A DNA stretch of 64,000 bases from Mallotus nudiflorus. Its lineage: Eukaryota; Streptophyta; Magnoliopsida; Malpighiales; Euphorbiaceae. Under the pieces are notes generated by a model. It saw only the letters and a list, made by a program, of their open reading frames with translations, had not been told where the DNA came from and searched no databases. The number at the start of each line of letters is the position of its first letter. Position 1 is the stretch's first letter. Positions 45,435-59,000 of this stretch are shown piece after piece. The DNA is taken from the NCBI GenBank assembly GCA_947683625.1, contig CANTUR010001435.1, positions 1 through 64,000 on the forward strand, written 5' to 3'. Made by a program: the position numbers and the translations under genes.

Positions 45435-48321
45435 ATGTTTAGGCCCATGGATCTGATCGAGTGGCTTGGGCACTTGGGCTTCAAATGGACGGTCGTGGCG
45501 GCATGGGTCGACCCACGGGGCCCACAATATATCAAATCGAAGCTGACTCAGAGGGCTATAGTGCGGGCCATAAAGCTCATCTATAGCGATTTGTCTTTGG
45601 GCCCAAAGGCCCATATTTAGGCCCATGGATTTGATAGAGTGGGCTTGGGCACCTGGGCTTCAAATGGACGTTCGTGGCAGCATGGGTCGACCCACGGGGC
45701 CCATAATATATCAAATCGAAGCTGACTCAGAGGGCTATAGTGCGGGCCATAAAGCCCATCTATAGCGATTTGTCTTTGGGCCCAAAGGCCCATGTTTAGG
45801 CCCATGGATTTGATAGAGTGGCCTTGGGCACATGGGCTTCAAATAGACGTTCGTGGCGGCATGGGTTGACCCACGGGGCCCATAATATATCAAATCGAAG
45901 CTGACTCAGAGGGCTATAGTGCGGGCCATAAAGCCCATCTATAGCGATTTGTCTTTGGGCCCAAAAACCCATGTTTAGGCCCATGGATCTGATCGAGTGG
46001 GCTTGGGCACTTGGGATTCAAATGGACGGTCGTGGCGGCATGGGTCGACCCACGGGGCCCACAATATATCAAATCGAAGCTGACTCAGAGGGCTATAGTG
46101 CGGGCCCTAAAGCCCATCTATAGCGTTTTGACTTTGGGCCCAAAAACCCATGTTTAGGCCCATGGATTTGATAGAGTGGGCTTGGGCACTTGGGCTTTAA
46201 ATGGACGTTCGTGGCGGCGTGGGTCGACCCACGGGGCCCATAATATATCAAATCAAAGCTGACTCAGAGGGCTATAGTGCGGTCCATAAAGCCCATCTAT
46301 AGCGATTTGTGTTTTGGCCCAAAAACCCATGTTTAGGCCCATGGATTTGAGAGATTGGGCTTGCGCACCTGGGCTTCAAATGGACGTTCGTGGCGGCGAC
46401 GGTCGACCCACGGGGCCCATAATATATCAAATCGAAGCTGACTCAGAGGGCTATAGTGCAGGCCATAAAGCCCATCTATAGCGATTTGTCTTTGGGCCCA
46501 AAGACCCATGTTTAGGCCCATGGATTTGATAGAGTGGGCTTGGGCACCTGGGCTTCAAATGGACGTTCGTGGCGGCATGGGTCGACCCACGGGGCCCATA
46601 ATATATCAAATCGAAGCTGACTCTAGAGGGCTATAGTGCGGGCCATAAAGCCCATCTATAGCGATTTGTCTTTGGGCCCAAAAACCCATGTTTAGGCCCA
46701 TGGATCTGATCGAGTGGGCTTGGGTACTTGGGATTCAAATGGACGGTCGTGGCGGCATGGGTCGACCCACGGGGCCCACAATATATCAAATCGAAGCTGA
46801 CTCAGAGGGCTATAGTGCGGGCCCTAAAGCCCATCTATAGCGTTTTGTCTTTGGGCCCAAAAACCCATGTTTAGGCCCATGGGTTTGATAGAGTGGGGCT
46901 TGCGCACATGGGCTTCAAATGGACGTTCGTGGCGGCATCGGTGGACCCACGGGGCCCATAATATATCAAATCGAAGCTGACTCAGAGGGCTATAATGGGC
47001 GCTACACACTGCGTCTGTAGCGGTTTTAACTTCGGGCCCAAAAGACCCATGTTTAGGCCCATGGATTTGATAGAGTGGGCTTGGGCACCTGGGCTTCAAA
47101 TGGACGTTCGTGGCGGGATGGGTCGACCCACGGGGCCCATAATATATCAAATCGAAGCTGACTCAGAGGGCTATAGTGCGGGCATAAAGCCCATCTATAG
47201 CGATTTGTCTTTGGGCCAAAAACCCATGTTTAGGCCCATGGATCTGATCGAGTGGGCTTGGGCACTTGGGCTTCAAATGGACGTTTGTGGCGGCATGGGT
47301 CAACCCACGGGGCCCACAATATATCAAATCGAAGATGACTCAGAGGGCTATAGTGCGGGCCCCAAAGCCCATCTATAGCGTTTTGTCTTTGGGCCCAAAA
47401 ACCCATGTTTAGGGCCCATGGATTTGATAGAGTGGGCTTGCGCACATGGGCTTCAAATGGACGTTCGTGGCGGCATCGGTGGACCCACAGCGCCCATAAT
47501 ATATCAAATCGAAGCTGACTCAGAGGGCTATAATGGGCGCTACAAACTGCGTCCGTAGCGGTTTAACTTCGGGCCCTAAAAACCCATGTTTTCGGGCCCA
47601 AAAACCTAAGTTTAGGCCCATGGATTTTATTGTGGGCTTGCGCACTTGAGCTTGAAATGGACGTTCGTGGCGGCGACGGGTTGACCGATGGGGCCCACAA
47701 TATATCAAATCGAAGCTAACTCAGAGGGCTATAGTGCGGGCCATAAAGCCCATCTATAGCGATTTGTCTTTGGCCCAAAAACCCATTGTTTAGGCCCATG
47801 GATTTGATAGAGTGGGCTTGGGCACTTGGGCTTCAAATGGACGTTCGTGGCGGCATGGGTCGACCCACGGGGCCCATAATATATCAAATCGAAGCTGACT
47901 CAGAGGGCTATAGTACGGGCCATAAAGCCCATCTATAGCGATTTGTCTTTGGGCCCAAAAACCCATGTTTAGGCCCATGGATCTGATCGAGTGGGCTTGG
48001 GCACTTGGGCTTCAAATGGACGGTCGTGGCTGCATGGGTCGACCACGGGGCCCACAATATATCAAATCGAAGCTGACTCAGAGGGCTATAGTGCGGGCCA
48101 TAAAGCCCATCTATAGCGATTTGTCTTTGGGCCCAAAGGCCCATGTTTAGGCCCATGGATTTGATAGAGTGCGCTTGGGCACCTGGGCTTCAAATGGACG
48201 TTCGTGGCGGCATGGGTCGACCCACGGGGCCCATAATATATCAAATCGAAGCTGACTCAGAGGGCTATAGTGCGGACCATAAAGCCCGTCTATAGCGATT
48301 TTTCTTTGGGCCCAAATACCC
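45435..48321. repeat. 16-mer HOR, copy e, 2887 bp
   Basis: Complete m1-m16 order. The first 1.2 kb match copies a-d closely. After about 46.6 kb one-base indels appear: an inserted T near 46624, extra G near 46897, extra T near 47027, losses near 47183 and 47217, and gains near 47412, 47575, 47681 and 47786. These explain the 4-bp length change. The m12 duplication is at 47568-47612. Confidence 0.88.
47568..47612. repeat. 22-bp tandem duplication in m12 (one extra C)
   Basis: Copy in HOR copy e. The first unit has GGGCCCTAAAAA, one C more than the other copies, in keeping with the indel-rich stretch that starts at about 46.6 kb. Confidence 0.85.
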
Positions 48322-49577
48322 ATGTTTAGGCCCATGGATCTGATCGAGTGGCTTGGGCACTTGGGCTTCAAATGGACGGTCGTGGCGGCATGGGTCGACC
48401 CACGGGGCCCACAATATATCAAATCGAAGCTGACTCAGAGGGCTATAGTGCGGGCCATAAAGGCTCATCTATAGCGATTTGTCTTTGGGCCCAAAGGCCC
48501 ATATTTAGGCCCATGGATTTGATAGAGTGGGCTTGGGCACCTGGGCTTCAAATGGACGTTCGTGGCAGCATGGGTCGACCCACGGGGCCCATAATATATC
48601 AAATCGAAGCTGACTCAGAGGGCTATAGTGCGGGCCATAAAGCCCATCTATAGCGATTTGTCTTTGGGCCCAAAAACCCATGTTTAGGCCCATGGATCTG
48701 ATCGAGTGGGCTTGGGCACTTGGGATTCAAATGGACGGTCGTGGCGGCATGGGTCGACCCACGGGGCCCACAATATATCAAATCGAAGCTGACTCAGAGG
48801 GCTATAGTGCGGGCCCTAAAGCCCATCTATAGCGTTTTGACTTTGGGGCCCAAAAACCCATGTTTAGGCCCATGGATTTGATAGAGTGGGCTTGGGCACT
48901 TGGGCTTTAAATGGACGTTCGTGGCGGCGTGGGTCGACCCACGGGGCCCATAATATATCAAATCAAAGCTGACTCAGAGGGCTATAGTGCGGTCCATAAA
49001 GCCCATCTATAGCGATTTGTGTTTTGGCCCAAAAACCCATGTTTAGGCCCATGGATTTGAGAGATTGGGCTTGCGCACCTGGGCTTCAAATGGACGTTCG
49101 TGGCGGCGACGGTCGACCCACGGGGCCCATAATATATCAAATCGAAGCTGACTCAGAGGGCTATAGTGCAGGCCATAAAGCCCATCTATAGCGATTTGTC
49201 TTTGGGCCCAAAGACCCATGTTTAGGCCCATGGATTTGATAGAGTGGGCTTGGGCACCTGGGCTTCAAATGGACGTTCGTGGCGGCATGGGTCCGACCCA
49301 CGGGGCCCATAATATATCAAATCGAAGCTGACTCAGAGGGCTATAGTGCGGGCCATAAAGCCCATCTATAGCGATTTGTCTTTGGGCCCAAAAACCCATG
49401 TTTAGGCCCATGGATCTGATCGAGTGGGCTTGGGTACTTGGGATTCAAATGGACGGTCGTGGCGGCATGGGTCGACCCACGGGGCCCACAATATATCAAA
49501 TCGAAGCTGACTCAGAGGGCTATAGTGCGGGCCCCTAAAGCCCATCTATAGCGTTTTGTCTTTGGGCCCAAAGACCC
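48322..49577. repeat. Truncated HOR copy f (m1, m2/m3 hybrid, m4-m8)
   Basis: After m1 (48322) comes one monomer (48501-48679) with an m2 head (ATATTTAGG, GTGGCAGC) and an m3-like tail (AAAAACCC) that leads directly to m4. One monomer was therefore lost. m4-m8 follow, then the HOR order stops at about 49,577. The final m8 ends in AAAGACCC, not AAAAACCC. Confidence 0.82.
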
Positions 49578-52500
49578 ATGTTTAGGCCCATGGATTTGAT
49601 AGAGTGGGCTTGGGCACCTGGGCTTCAAATGGACGTTCGTGGCGGCATGGGTTGACCCACGGGGCCCATAATATATCAAATCAAAGCTGACTCAGAGGGC
49701 TATAGTGCGGGCCATAAAGCCCATCTATAGCGATTTGTCTTTGGGCCCAAAAACCCATGTTATAGGCCCATGGATCTGATCTAGTGGGCTTGGGCACTTG
49801 GGCTTCAAATGGACGGTCGTGGCGGCATGGGTCGACCCATGGGGCCCATAATATATCAAATCGAAGCTGACTCAGAGGGCTATAGTGCGGGCCATAAAGC
49901 CCATCTATAACGATTTGTCTTTGGGCCCAAAGGCCCATGTTTAGGCCCATGGATTTGATAGAGTGGGCTTGGGCACCTGGGCTTCAAATGGACGTTCGTG
50001 GCGGCATGGGTCGACCCACGGGGCCCATAATATATCAAATCGAAGCTGACTCAGAGGGCTATAGTGCGGGCCATAAAGCCCATCTATAGCGATTTGTCTT
50101 TGGGCCCAAAGGCCCATGTTTAGGCCCATGGATTTGATAGAGTGGGCTTGGGCACCTGGGCTTCAAATGGACGTTCGTGGCGGTAAGGGTCGACCCACGG
50201 GGCCCATAATATATCAAATCGAAGCTGACTCAGAGGGCTATAGTACGGGCCATAAAGCCCATCTATAGCGATTTGTCTTTGGGCCCAAAGGCCCCATGTT
50301 TAGGCCCATGGATTTGATAGAGTGGCCTTGGGCACCTGGGCTTCAAATGGACGTTCGTGGCGGCATAGGTCGACCCACGGGGCCCATAATATATCAAATC
50401 GAAGCTGACCCAGAGGGCTATAGTGCGGGGCATAAAGCCCATCTATAGCGATTTGTCTTTGGGCCCAAAAACCCATGTTTAGGCCCATGGATCTGATCGA
50501 GTGGGCTTGGGCACTTGGGCTTCAAATGGACGTTCGTGGCGGCATGGGTCGACCCACGGGGCCCACAATATATAAAATCGAAGCTGACTCAGAGGGCTAT
50601 AGTGCGGGCCCTAAAGCCCATCTATAGCGATTTATCTTTGGGCCCAAAGACCCATGTTTAGGCCCATGGATTTGATAGAGTGGGCTTGGGCACTTGGGCT
50701 TCAAATGGACGTTCGTGGCGGCATGGGTCGACCCACGGGGCCCATAATATATCAAATCGAAGCTGACTCAGAGGGCTATAGTGCGGGCCATAAAGCCCAT
50801 CTATAGCGATTTGTCTTTGGGCCCAAAGGCCCATGTTTAGGCCCATGGATTTGATAGAGTGGGCTTGGGCACCTGGGCTTCAAATGGACGTTCGTGGCGG
50901 TATGGGGTTGACCCACGGGGCCCATAATATATCAATTCGAAGCTGACTCAGAGGGCTATAGTACGGGCCATAAAGCCCATCTATAGCGATTTGTCTTGGG
51001 CCCAAAGGCCCATGTTTAGGCCCATGGATTTGATAGAGTGGCCTTGGGCACCTGGGCTTCAAATGGACGTTCGTGGCGGCATGGGTCGACCCACGGGGCC
51101 CATAATATATCAAATCGAAGCTGACCCAGAGGGCTATAGTGCGGGGCATAAAGCCCATCTATAGCGATTTGTCTTTGGGCCCAGAAACCCATGTTTAGGC
51201 CCATGGATCTGATCGAGTGGGCTTGGGCACTTGGGCTTTAAATGGACGTTCGTGGCGGCATGGGTCGACCCACGGGGCCCCACAATATATCAAATCGAAG
51301 CTGACTCAGAGGGCTATAGTACGGGCCCTAAAGCCCATCTATAGCGATTTATCTTTGGGCCCAAAGACCCATGTTTAGGCCCATGGATTTGATAGAGTGG
51401 GCTTGGGCACCTGGGCTTCAAATGGACGTTCGTGGCGGCATGGGTCGACCCACGGGGCCCATAATATATCAAATCGAAGCTGACTCAGAGGGCTATAGTG
51501 CGGGCCATAAAGGCCCATCTATAGCGATTTGTCTTTGGGCCCAAAAACCCATGTTTAGGCCCATGGATCTGATCGAGTGGGCTTGGGCACTTGGGCTTCA
51601 AATGGACGGTCGTGGCGGCATGGGTCGACCCACGGTGGGTCGACCCCACGGGGCCCACAATATATCAAATCGAAGCTGACTCAGAGGGCTATAGTGCGGG
51701 CCATAAAGCCCATCTATAGCGATTTATCTTTGGGCCCAAAGGCCCATGTTTAGGCCCATGGATTTGATAGAGTGGGCTTGGGCACCTGGGCTTCAAATGG
51801 ACGTTCGTGGCGGCATGGGTTGACCCACGGGGCCCATAATATATCAAATCGAAGCTGACTCAGAGGGCTATAGTGCGGGCCATAAAGCCCATCTATAGTG
51901 ATTTGTCTTTGGGCCCAAAAACCCATGTTTAGGCCCATGGATTTGATAGAGTGGGCTTGGGCACTTGGGGCTTCAAATGGACGTTCGTGGCGGCATGGGT
52001 CGACCCACGGGGCCCATAATATATCAAATCGAAGCTGACTCAGAGGGCTATAGTACGGGCCATAAAGCCCATCTATAGCGATTTGTCTTTGGGCCCAAAA
52101 ACCCATGTTTAGGCCCATGGATCTGATCGAGTGGGCTTGGGCACTTGGGCTTCAAATGGACGGTCGTGGCGGCATGGGTCGACCCACGGGGCCCACAATA
52201 TATCAAATCGAAGCTGACTCAGAGGGCTATAGTGCGAGCCATAAAGCCCATCTATAGCGATTTGTCTTTGGGCCCAAAGGCCCATGTTTAGGCCCATGGA
52301 TTTGATAGAGTGGGCTTGGGCACCTGGGCTTCAAATGGACGTTCGTGGCGGCATGGGTTGACCCACGGGGCCCATAATATATCAAATCGAAGCTGACTCA
52401 GAGGGCTATAGTGCGGGCCATAAAGCCCATCTATAGCGATTTGTCTTTGGGCCCAAAAACCCATGTTTAGGCCCATGGATCTGATCTAGTGGGCTTGGGC

Positions 52501-55500
52501 ACTTGGGCTTCAAATGGACGGTCGTGGCGGCATGGGGTCGACCCATGGGGCCCATAATATATCAAATCGAAGCTGACTCAGAGGGCTATAGTGCGGGCCA
52601 TAAAGCCCATCTATAACGATTTGTCTTTGGGCCCAAAGGCCCATGTTTAGGCCCATGGATTTGATAGAGTGGGCTTGGGCACCTGGGCTTCAAATGGACG
52701 TTCGTGGCGGCATGGGTCGACCCACGGGGCCCATAATATATCAAATCGAAGCTGACTCAGAGGGCTATAGTGCGGGCCATAAAGCCCATCTATAGCGATT
52801 TGTCTTTGGGCCCAAAAACCCATGTTTAGGCCCATGGATCTGATCGAGTGGGCTTGGGCACTTGGGCTTCAAATGGACGGTCGTGGCGGCATGGGTCGAC
52901 CCACGGGGCCCACAATATATCAAATCGAAGCTGACTCAGAGGGCTATAGTGCGGGCCATAAAGCCCATCTATAGCGATTTGTCTTTGGGCCCAAAGGCCC
53001 ATGTTTAGGCCCATGGATTTGATAGAGTGGGCTTGGGCACCTGGGCTTCAAATGGACGTTCGTGGCGGCATGGGTTGACCCACGGGGCCCATAATATATC
53101 AAATCGAAGCTGACTCAGAGGGCTATAGTGCGGGCCATAAAGCCCATCTATAGTGATTTGTCTTTGGGCCCAAAAACCCATGTTTAGGCCCATGGATTTG
53201 ATAGAGTGGGCTTGGGCACTTGGGCTTCAAATGGACGTTCGTGGCGGCATGGGTCGACCCCACGGGGCCCATAATAGATCAAATCGAAGCTGACTCAGAG
53301 GGCTATAGTACGGGCCATAAAGCCCATCTATAGCGATTTGTCTTTGGGCCCAAAAACTCATGTTTAGGCCCATGGATCTGATCGAGTGGGCTTGGGCACT
53401 TGGGCTTCAAATGGACGGTCGTGGCGGCATGGGTCGACCCACGGGACCCACAATATATCAAATCGAAGCTGACTCAGAGGGCTATAGTGCGGGCCATAAA
53501 GCCCATCTATAGCGATTTGTCTTTGGGCCCAAAGGCCCATGTTTAGGCCCATGGATTTGATAGAGTGGGCTTGGGCACCTGGGCTTCAAATGGACGTTCG
53601 GGCGGCATGGGTCGACCCACGGGGCCCATAATATATCAAATCGAAGCTGACTCAGAGGGCTATAGTGCGGGCCATAAAGCCCATCTATAGCGATTTGTCT
53701 TTGGGCCCAAAGGCCCATGTTTAGGCCCATGGATTTGATAGAGTGGGCTTGGGCACCTGGGCTTCAAATAGACGTTCGTGGCGGTATGGGTCGACCCACG
53801 GGGCCCATAATATATCAAATCGAAGCTGACTCAGAGGGCTATAGTACGGGCCATAAAGCCCATCTATAGCGATTTGTCTTTGGGCCCAAAGGCCCATGTT
53901 TAGGCCCATGGATTTGATAGAGTGGCCTTGGGCACCTGGGCTTCAAATGGACGTTCGTGGCGGCATGGGTCGACCCACGGGGCCCATTAATATATCAAAT
54001 CGAAGCTGACCCAGAGGGGCTATAGTGCGGGCCATAAAGCCCATCTATAGCGATTTGTCTTTGGGCCCAGAAACCCATGTTTAGGCCCATGGATCTGATC
54101 GAGTGGGCTTGGGCACTTGGGCTTTAAATGGACGTTCGTGGCTGCATGGGTCGATCCACGGGGCCCACAATATATCAAATCGAAGCTGACTCAGAGGGCT
54201 ATAGTGCGGGCCCTAAAGCCCATCTATAGCGATTTATCTTTGGGCCCAAAGACCCATGTTTAGGCCCATGGATTTGATAGAGTGGGCTTGGGCACCTGGG
54301 CTTCAAATGGACGTTCGTGGCGGCATGGGTCGACCCACGGGGCCCATAATATATCAAATCGAAGCTGAATCAGAGGGCTATAGTGCGGGCCATAAAGCCC
54401 ATCTATAGCGATTTGTCTTTGGGCCCAAAAACCCATGTTTAGGCCCATGGATCTGATCGAGTGGGCTTGGGCACTTGGGCTTCAAATGGACGGTCGTGGC
54501 GGCATGGGTCGACCCACGGGGCCCACAATATATCAAATCGAAGCTGACTCAGAGGGCTATAGTGCGGGCCATAAAGCCCATCTATAGCGATTTGTCTTTG
54601 GGCCCAAGGCCCATGTTTAGGCCCATGGATTTGATAGAGTGGGCTTGGGCACCTGGGCTTCAAATGGACGTTCGTGGCGGCATGGGTTGACCCACGGGGC
54701 CCATAATATATCAAATCGAAGCTGACTCAGAGGGCTATAGTGCGGGCCATAAAGCCCATCTATAGTGATTTGTCTTTGGGCCCAAAGGCCCATGTTTAGG
54801 CCCATGGATTTGATAGAGTGGGCTTGGGCACCTGGGCTTCAAATGGACGTTCGTGGCGGTATGGGTCGACCCACGGGGCCCATAATATATCAAATCGAAG
54901 CTGACTCAGAGGGCTATAGTACGGGACATAAAGCCCATCTATAGCGATTTGTCTTTGGGCCCAAAGGCCCATGTTTAGGCCCATGGATTTGATAGAGTGG
55001 CCTTGGGCACCTGGGCTTCAAATGGACGTTCGTGGCGGCATGGGTCGACCCACGGGGCCCATAATATATCAAATCGAAGCTGACCCAGAGGGCTATAGTG
55101 CGGGGCATAAAGCCCATCTATAGCGATTTGTCTTTGGGCCCAAAAACCATGTTTAGGCCCATGGATCTGATCGAGTGGGCTTGGGCACTTGGGCTTCAAA
55201 TGGACGTTCGTGGCGGCATGGGTCGACCCACGGGCCCACAATATATCAAATCGAAGCTGACTCAGAGGGCTATAGTGCGGGCCCTAAAGCCCATCTATAG
55301 CGATTTATCTTTGGGCCCAAAGGCCCATGTTTAGTCCCATGGATTTGATAGAGTGGGCTTGGGCACCTGGGCTTCAAATGGACGTTCGTGGCGGCATGGT
55401 CGACCCACGGGGCCCATAATATATCAAATCGAAGCTGACTCAGAGGGCTATAGTGCGGGCCATAAAGCCCATCTATAGCGATTGTCTTTGGGCCCAAAAA

Positions 55501-55862
55501 CCCATGCTTAGGCCCATGGATCTGATCGAGTGGGCTTGGGCACTTGGGCTTCAAATGGACGGTCGTGGCGGCAAGGGTCGACCCACGGGGCCCACAATAT
55601 ATCAAATCGAAGCTGACTCAGAGGGCTATAGTGCGGGCCCTAAAGCCCATCTATAGCGTTTTGTCTTTGGGCCCAAAAACCCATGTTTAGGCCCATGGAT
55701 TTGATAGAGTGGGCTTGCGCACATGGGCTTCAAATGGACGTTCGTGGCGGCATCGGTGGACCCACGGGGCCCATAATATATCAAATCGAAGCTGACTCAG
55801 AGGGCTATAATGGGCGCTACACACTGCGTCTGTAGCGGTTTAACTTCGGGCCCAAAAGACCC
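49578..55862. repeat. Rearranged satellite domain without the 16-mer order
   Basis: About 35 monomers, mostly near consensus, with no m1, m2 or m5 marks, and with m6, m9, m12 and m13 marks absent until m9 returns at the right edge (55.68 kb). Two extra types recur: one with GTGGCGGTATGGG or GTAAGGG and TACGGGCC (near 50180, 50898, 53783, 54855), followed by one with GTGGCCTTGGGCACCTGGG and CTGACCCAGAGG (near 50405, 51123, 54008, 55082). Local duplications are visible: about 50.83-51.93 against 53.72-54.78 kb (offset about 2.87-2.89 kb) and 51.75-52.30 against 53.00-53.55 kb (offset 1255). One-base indels are scattered throughout. Confidence 0.78.
51621..51651. repeat. 15/16-bp tandem duplication over the central palindrome
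   Basis: TGGGTCGACCCACGG (51621-51635) is immediately followed by TGGGTCGACCCCACGG (51636-51651). The unit contains the whole 12-bp dyad, so two dyads lie side by side only in this monomer. The second copy has one extra C. It looks like slippage or repair at the palindrome. Confidence 0.88.
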
Positions 55863-56063
55863 ATGTTTAGGCCCATGGATTTGATAGAGTGGGCTTGGGC
55901 ACCTGGGCTTCAAATGGACGTTCGTGGCGGCATCGGTGGACCCACAGCGCCCATAATATATCAAATCGAAGCTGACTCAGAGGGCTATAGTGGGCGCTAC
56001 AAACTGCGTTCGTAGCGGTTTAACTTCGGGCCTAAAAACCCATGTTTTCGGGCCCAAAAACCT
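55863..56063. repeat. Hybrid long monomer m10 head / m12 tail
   Basis: The head has GTGGGCTTGGGCACCTGGG as in m10. The tail has CATCGGTGGACCCACAGCGCCC and the divergent m12 segment, followed by the 22-bp duplication at 56025-56068. The divergent segment reads CTATAGTGGGCGC, not CTATAATGGGCGC, as does its partner near 59409. Confidence 0.8.
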
Positions 56064-59000
56064 AAGTTTAGGCCCATGGATTTGATTGTGGCTTGCGCAC
56101 TTGGGCTTGAAATGGACGTTCGTGGCGGCGACGGTTTGACCGATGGGGCCCACAATATATCAAATCGAAGCTAACTCAAAGGGCTATAGTCCGGGCCATA
56201 AAGCCCATCTATAGCGATTTGTCTTTGGGCCCAAAAACCCATGTTTAGGCCCATGGATTTGATAGAGTGGGCTTGGGCACTTGGGCTTCAAATGGACGTT
56301 CGTGGCGGCATGGGTCGACCCACGGGGCCCATAATATATCAAATCGAAGCTGACTCAGAGGGCTATAGTACGGGCCATAAAGCCCATCTATAGCGATTTG
56401 TCTTTGGGCCCAAAAACCCATGTTTAGGCCCATGGATCTGATCGAGTGGGCTTGGGCACTTGGGCTTCAAATGGACGGTCGTGGCGGCATGGGTCGACCC
56501 ACGGGGCCCACAATATATCAAATCGAAGCTGACTCAGAGGGCTATAGTGCGGGCCATAAAGCCCATCTATAGCGATTTGTCTTTGGGCCCAAAGGCCCAT
56601 GTTTAGGCCCATGGATTTGATAGAGTGGGCTTGGGCACCTGGGCTTCAAATGGACGTTCGTGGCGGCATGGGTCGACCCACGGGGCCCATAATATATCAA
56701 ATCGAAGCTGACTCAGAGGGCTATAGTACGGACCATAAAGCCCATCTATAGCGATTTGTCTTTGGGCCCAAAAACCCATGTTTAGGCCCATGGATCTGAT
56801 CGAGTGGCTTGGGCACTTGGGCTTCAAATGGACGGTCGTGGCGGCATGGGTCGACCCACGGGGCCCACAATATATCAAATCGAAGCTGACTCAGAGGGCT
56901 ATAGTGCGGGCCATAAAGCTCATCTATAGCGATTTGTCTTTGGGCCCAAAGGCCCATATTTAGGCCCATGGATTTGATAGAGTGGGCTTGGGCACCTGGG
57001 CTTCAAATGGAAGTTCGTGGCAGCATGGGTCGACCCACGGGGCCCATAATATATCAAATCGAAGCTGACTCAGAGGGCTATAGTGCGGGCCATAAAGCCC
57101 ATCTATAGGGATTTGTCTTTGGGCTCAAAAACCCATGTTTAGGCCCATGGATCTGATCGAGTGGGCTTGGGCACTTGGGCTTCAAATGGACGGTCGTGGC
57201 GGTATGGGTCGACCCACGGGCCCACAATATATCAAATCGAAGCTGACTCAGAGGGCTATAGTGCGAGCCATAAAGCCCATCTATAGCGATTTGTCTTTGG
57301 GCCCAAAGGCCCATGTTTAGGCCCATGGATTTGATAGAGTGGCCTTGGGCACATGGGCTTCAAATAGACGTTTGTGGCGGCATGGGTCGACCCACGGGGC
57401 CCATAATATATCAAATCGAAGCTGACTCAGAGGGCTATAGTGCGGGCCATAAAGCCCATCTATAGCGATTTGTCTTGGGCCCAAAAACCCATGTTTAAGC
57501 CCATGGATCTGATCGAGTTGGCTTGGGCACTTGGGCTTCAAATGGATGGTCGTGGCGGCATGGGTCGACCCACGGGGCCCACAATATATCAAATCGAAGC
57601 TGACTTAGAGGGCTATAGTGCGGGCCATAAAGCCCATCTATAGCGATTTGTCTTTGGGCCCAAAGGCCCATGTTTAGGCCCATGGATTTGATAGAGTGGC
57701 CTTGGGCACCTGGGCTTCAAATGGACGTTCGTGGCGGCATGGGTCGACCCATGGGGCCCATAATATATCAAATCGAAGCTGACCCAGAGGGCTATAGTGC
57801 GGGCCATAAAGCCCATCTATAGCGATTTGTCTTTGGGCCCAAAAACCCATGTTTAGGCCCATGGATCTGATCGAGTGGGCTTGGGTACTTGGGCTTCAAA
57901 TGGACGTTCGTGGCGGCATGGGTCGACCCACGGGGCCCACAATATATCAAATCGAAGCTGACTCAGAGGGCTATTGTGCGGGGCCCCAAAGCCCATCTAT
58001 AGCGTTTTGTCTTTGGGCCCAAAAACCCATGTTTAGGCCCATGGATTTGATAGAGTGGGCTTGCGCACATAGGCTTCAAATGGACGTTCGTGGCGGCATC
58101 GGTGGACCCACGGGGCCCATAATATATCAAATCGAAGCTGACTCAGAGGGCTATAATGGGCGCTACAAACTGCGTCTGTAACGGTTTAACTTCGGGCCCA
58201 AAAACCTAAGTTTAGGCCCATGGATTTGATTGTGGGCTTGCGCACTTGGGCTTGAAATGGACGTTCGTGGCGGCGACTGTTGACCCACGGGGCCCATAAT
58301 ATATCAAATCGAAGCTGACTCAGAGGGCTATAGTGCGGGCCACAAAGCCCATCTATAGCGATTTGTCTTTGGGCCCAAAAACCCATGTTTAGGCCCATGG
58401 ATTTGAGAGATTGGGCTTGCGCACCTGGGCTTCAAATGGACGTTCGTGGCGGCGACGGGTCGACCCACGGGGCCCATAATATATCAAATCGAAGCTGACT
58501 CAGAGGGCTATAGTGCAGGCCATAAAGCCCATCTATAGCGATTTGTCTTTGGGCCAAAGACCAATGTTTAGGCCCATGGATTTGATAGAGTGGGCTTGGG
58601 CACCTGGGCTTCAAATGGACGTTCGTGGCGGCGACGGTTCGACCCACGGGGCCCATAATATATCAAATCGAAGCTGACTCAGAGGGCTATAGTGCGGGCC
58701 ATAAAGCCCATCTATAGCGATTTGTCTTTGGGCCCAAAAACCCATGCTTAGGCCCATGGATCTGATCGAGTGGGCTTGGGCACTTGGGCTTCAAATGGGT
58801 ACGGTCGTGGCGGCATGGGTCGACCCACGGGGCCCACAATATATCAAATCGAAGCTGACTCAGAGGGCTATAGTGCGGGGCCATAAAGCCCATCTATAGC
58901 GATTTGTCTTTGGGCCCAAAGGCCCATGTTTAGGCCCATGGATTTGATAGAGTGGCCTTGGGCACCTGGGCTTCAAATGGACGTTCGTGGCGGCATGGGT

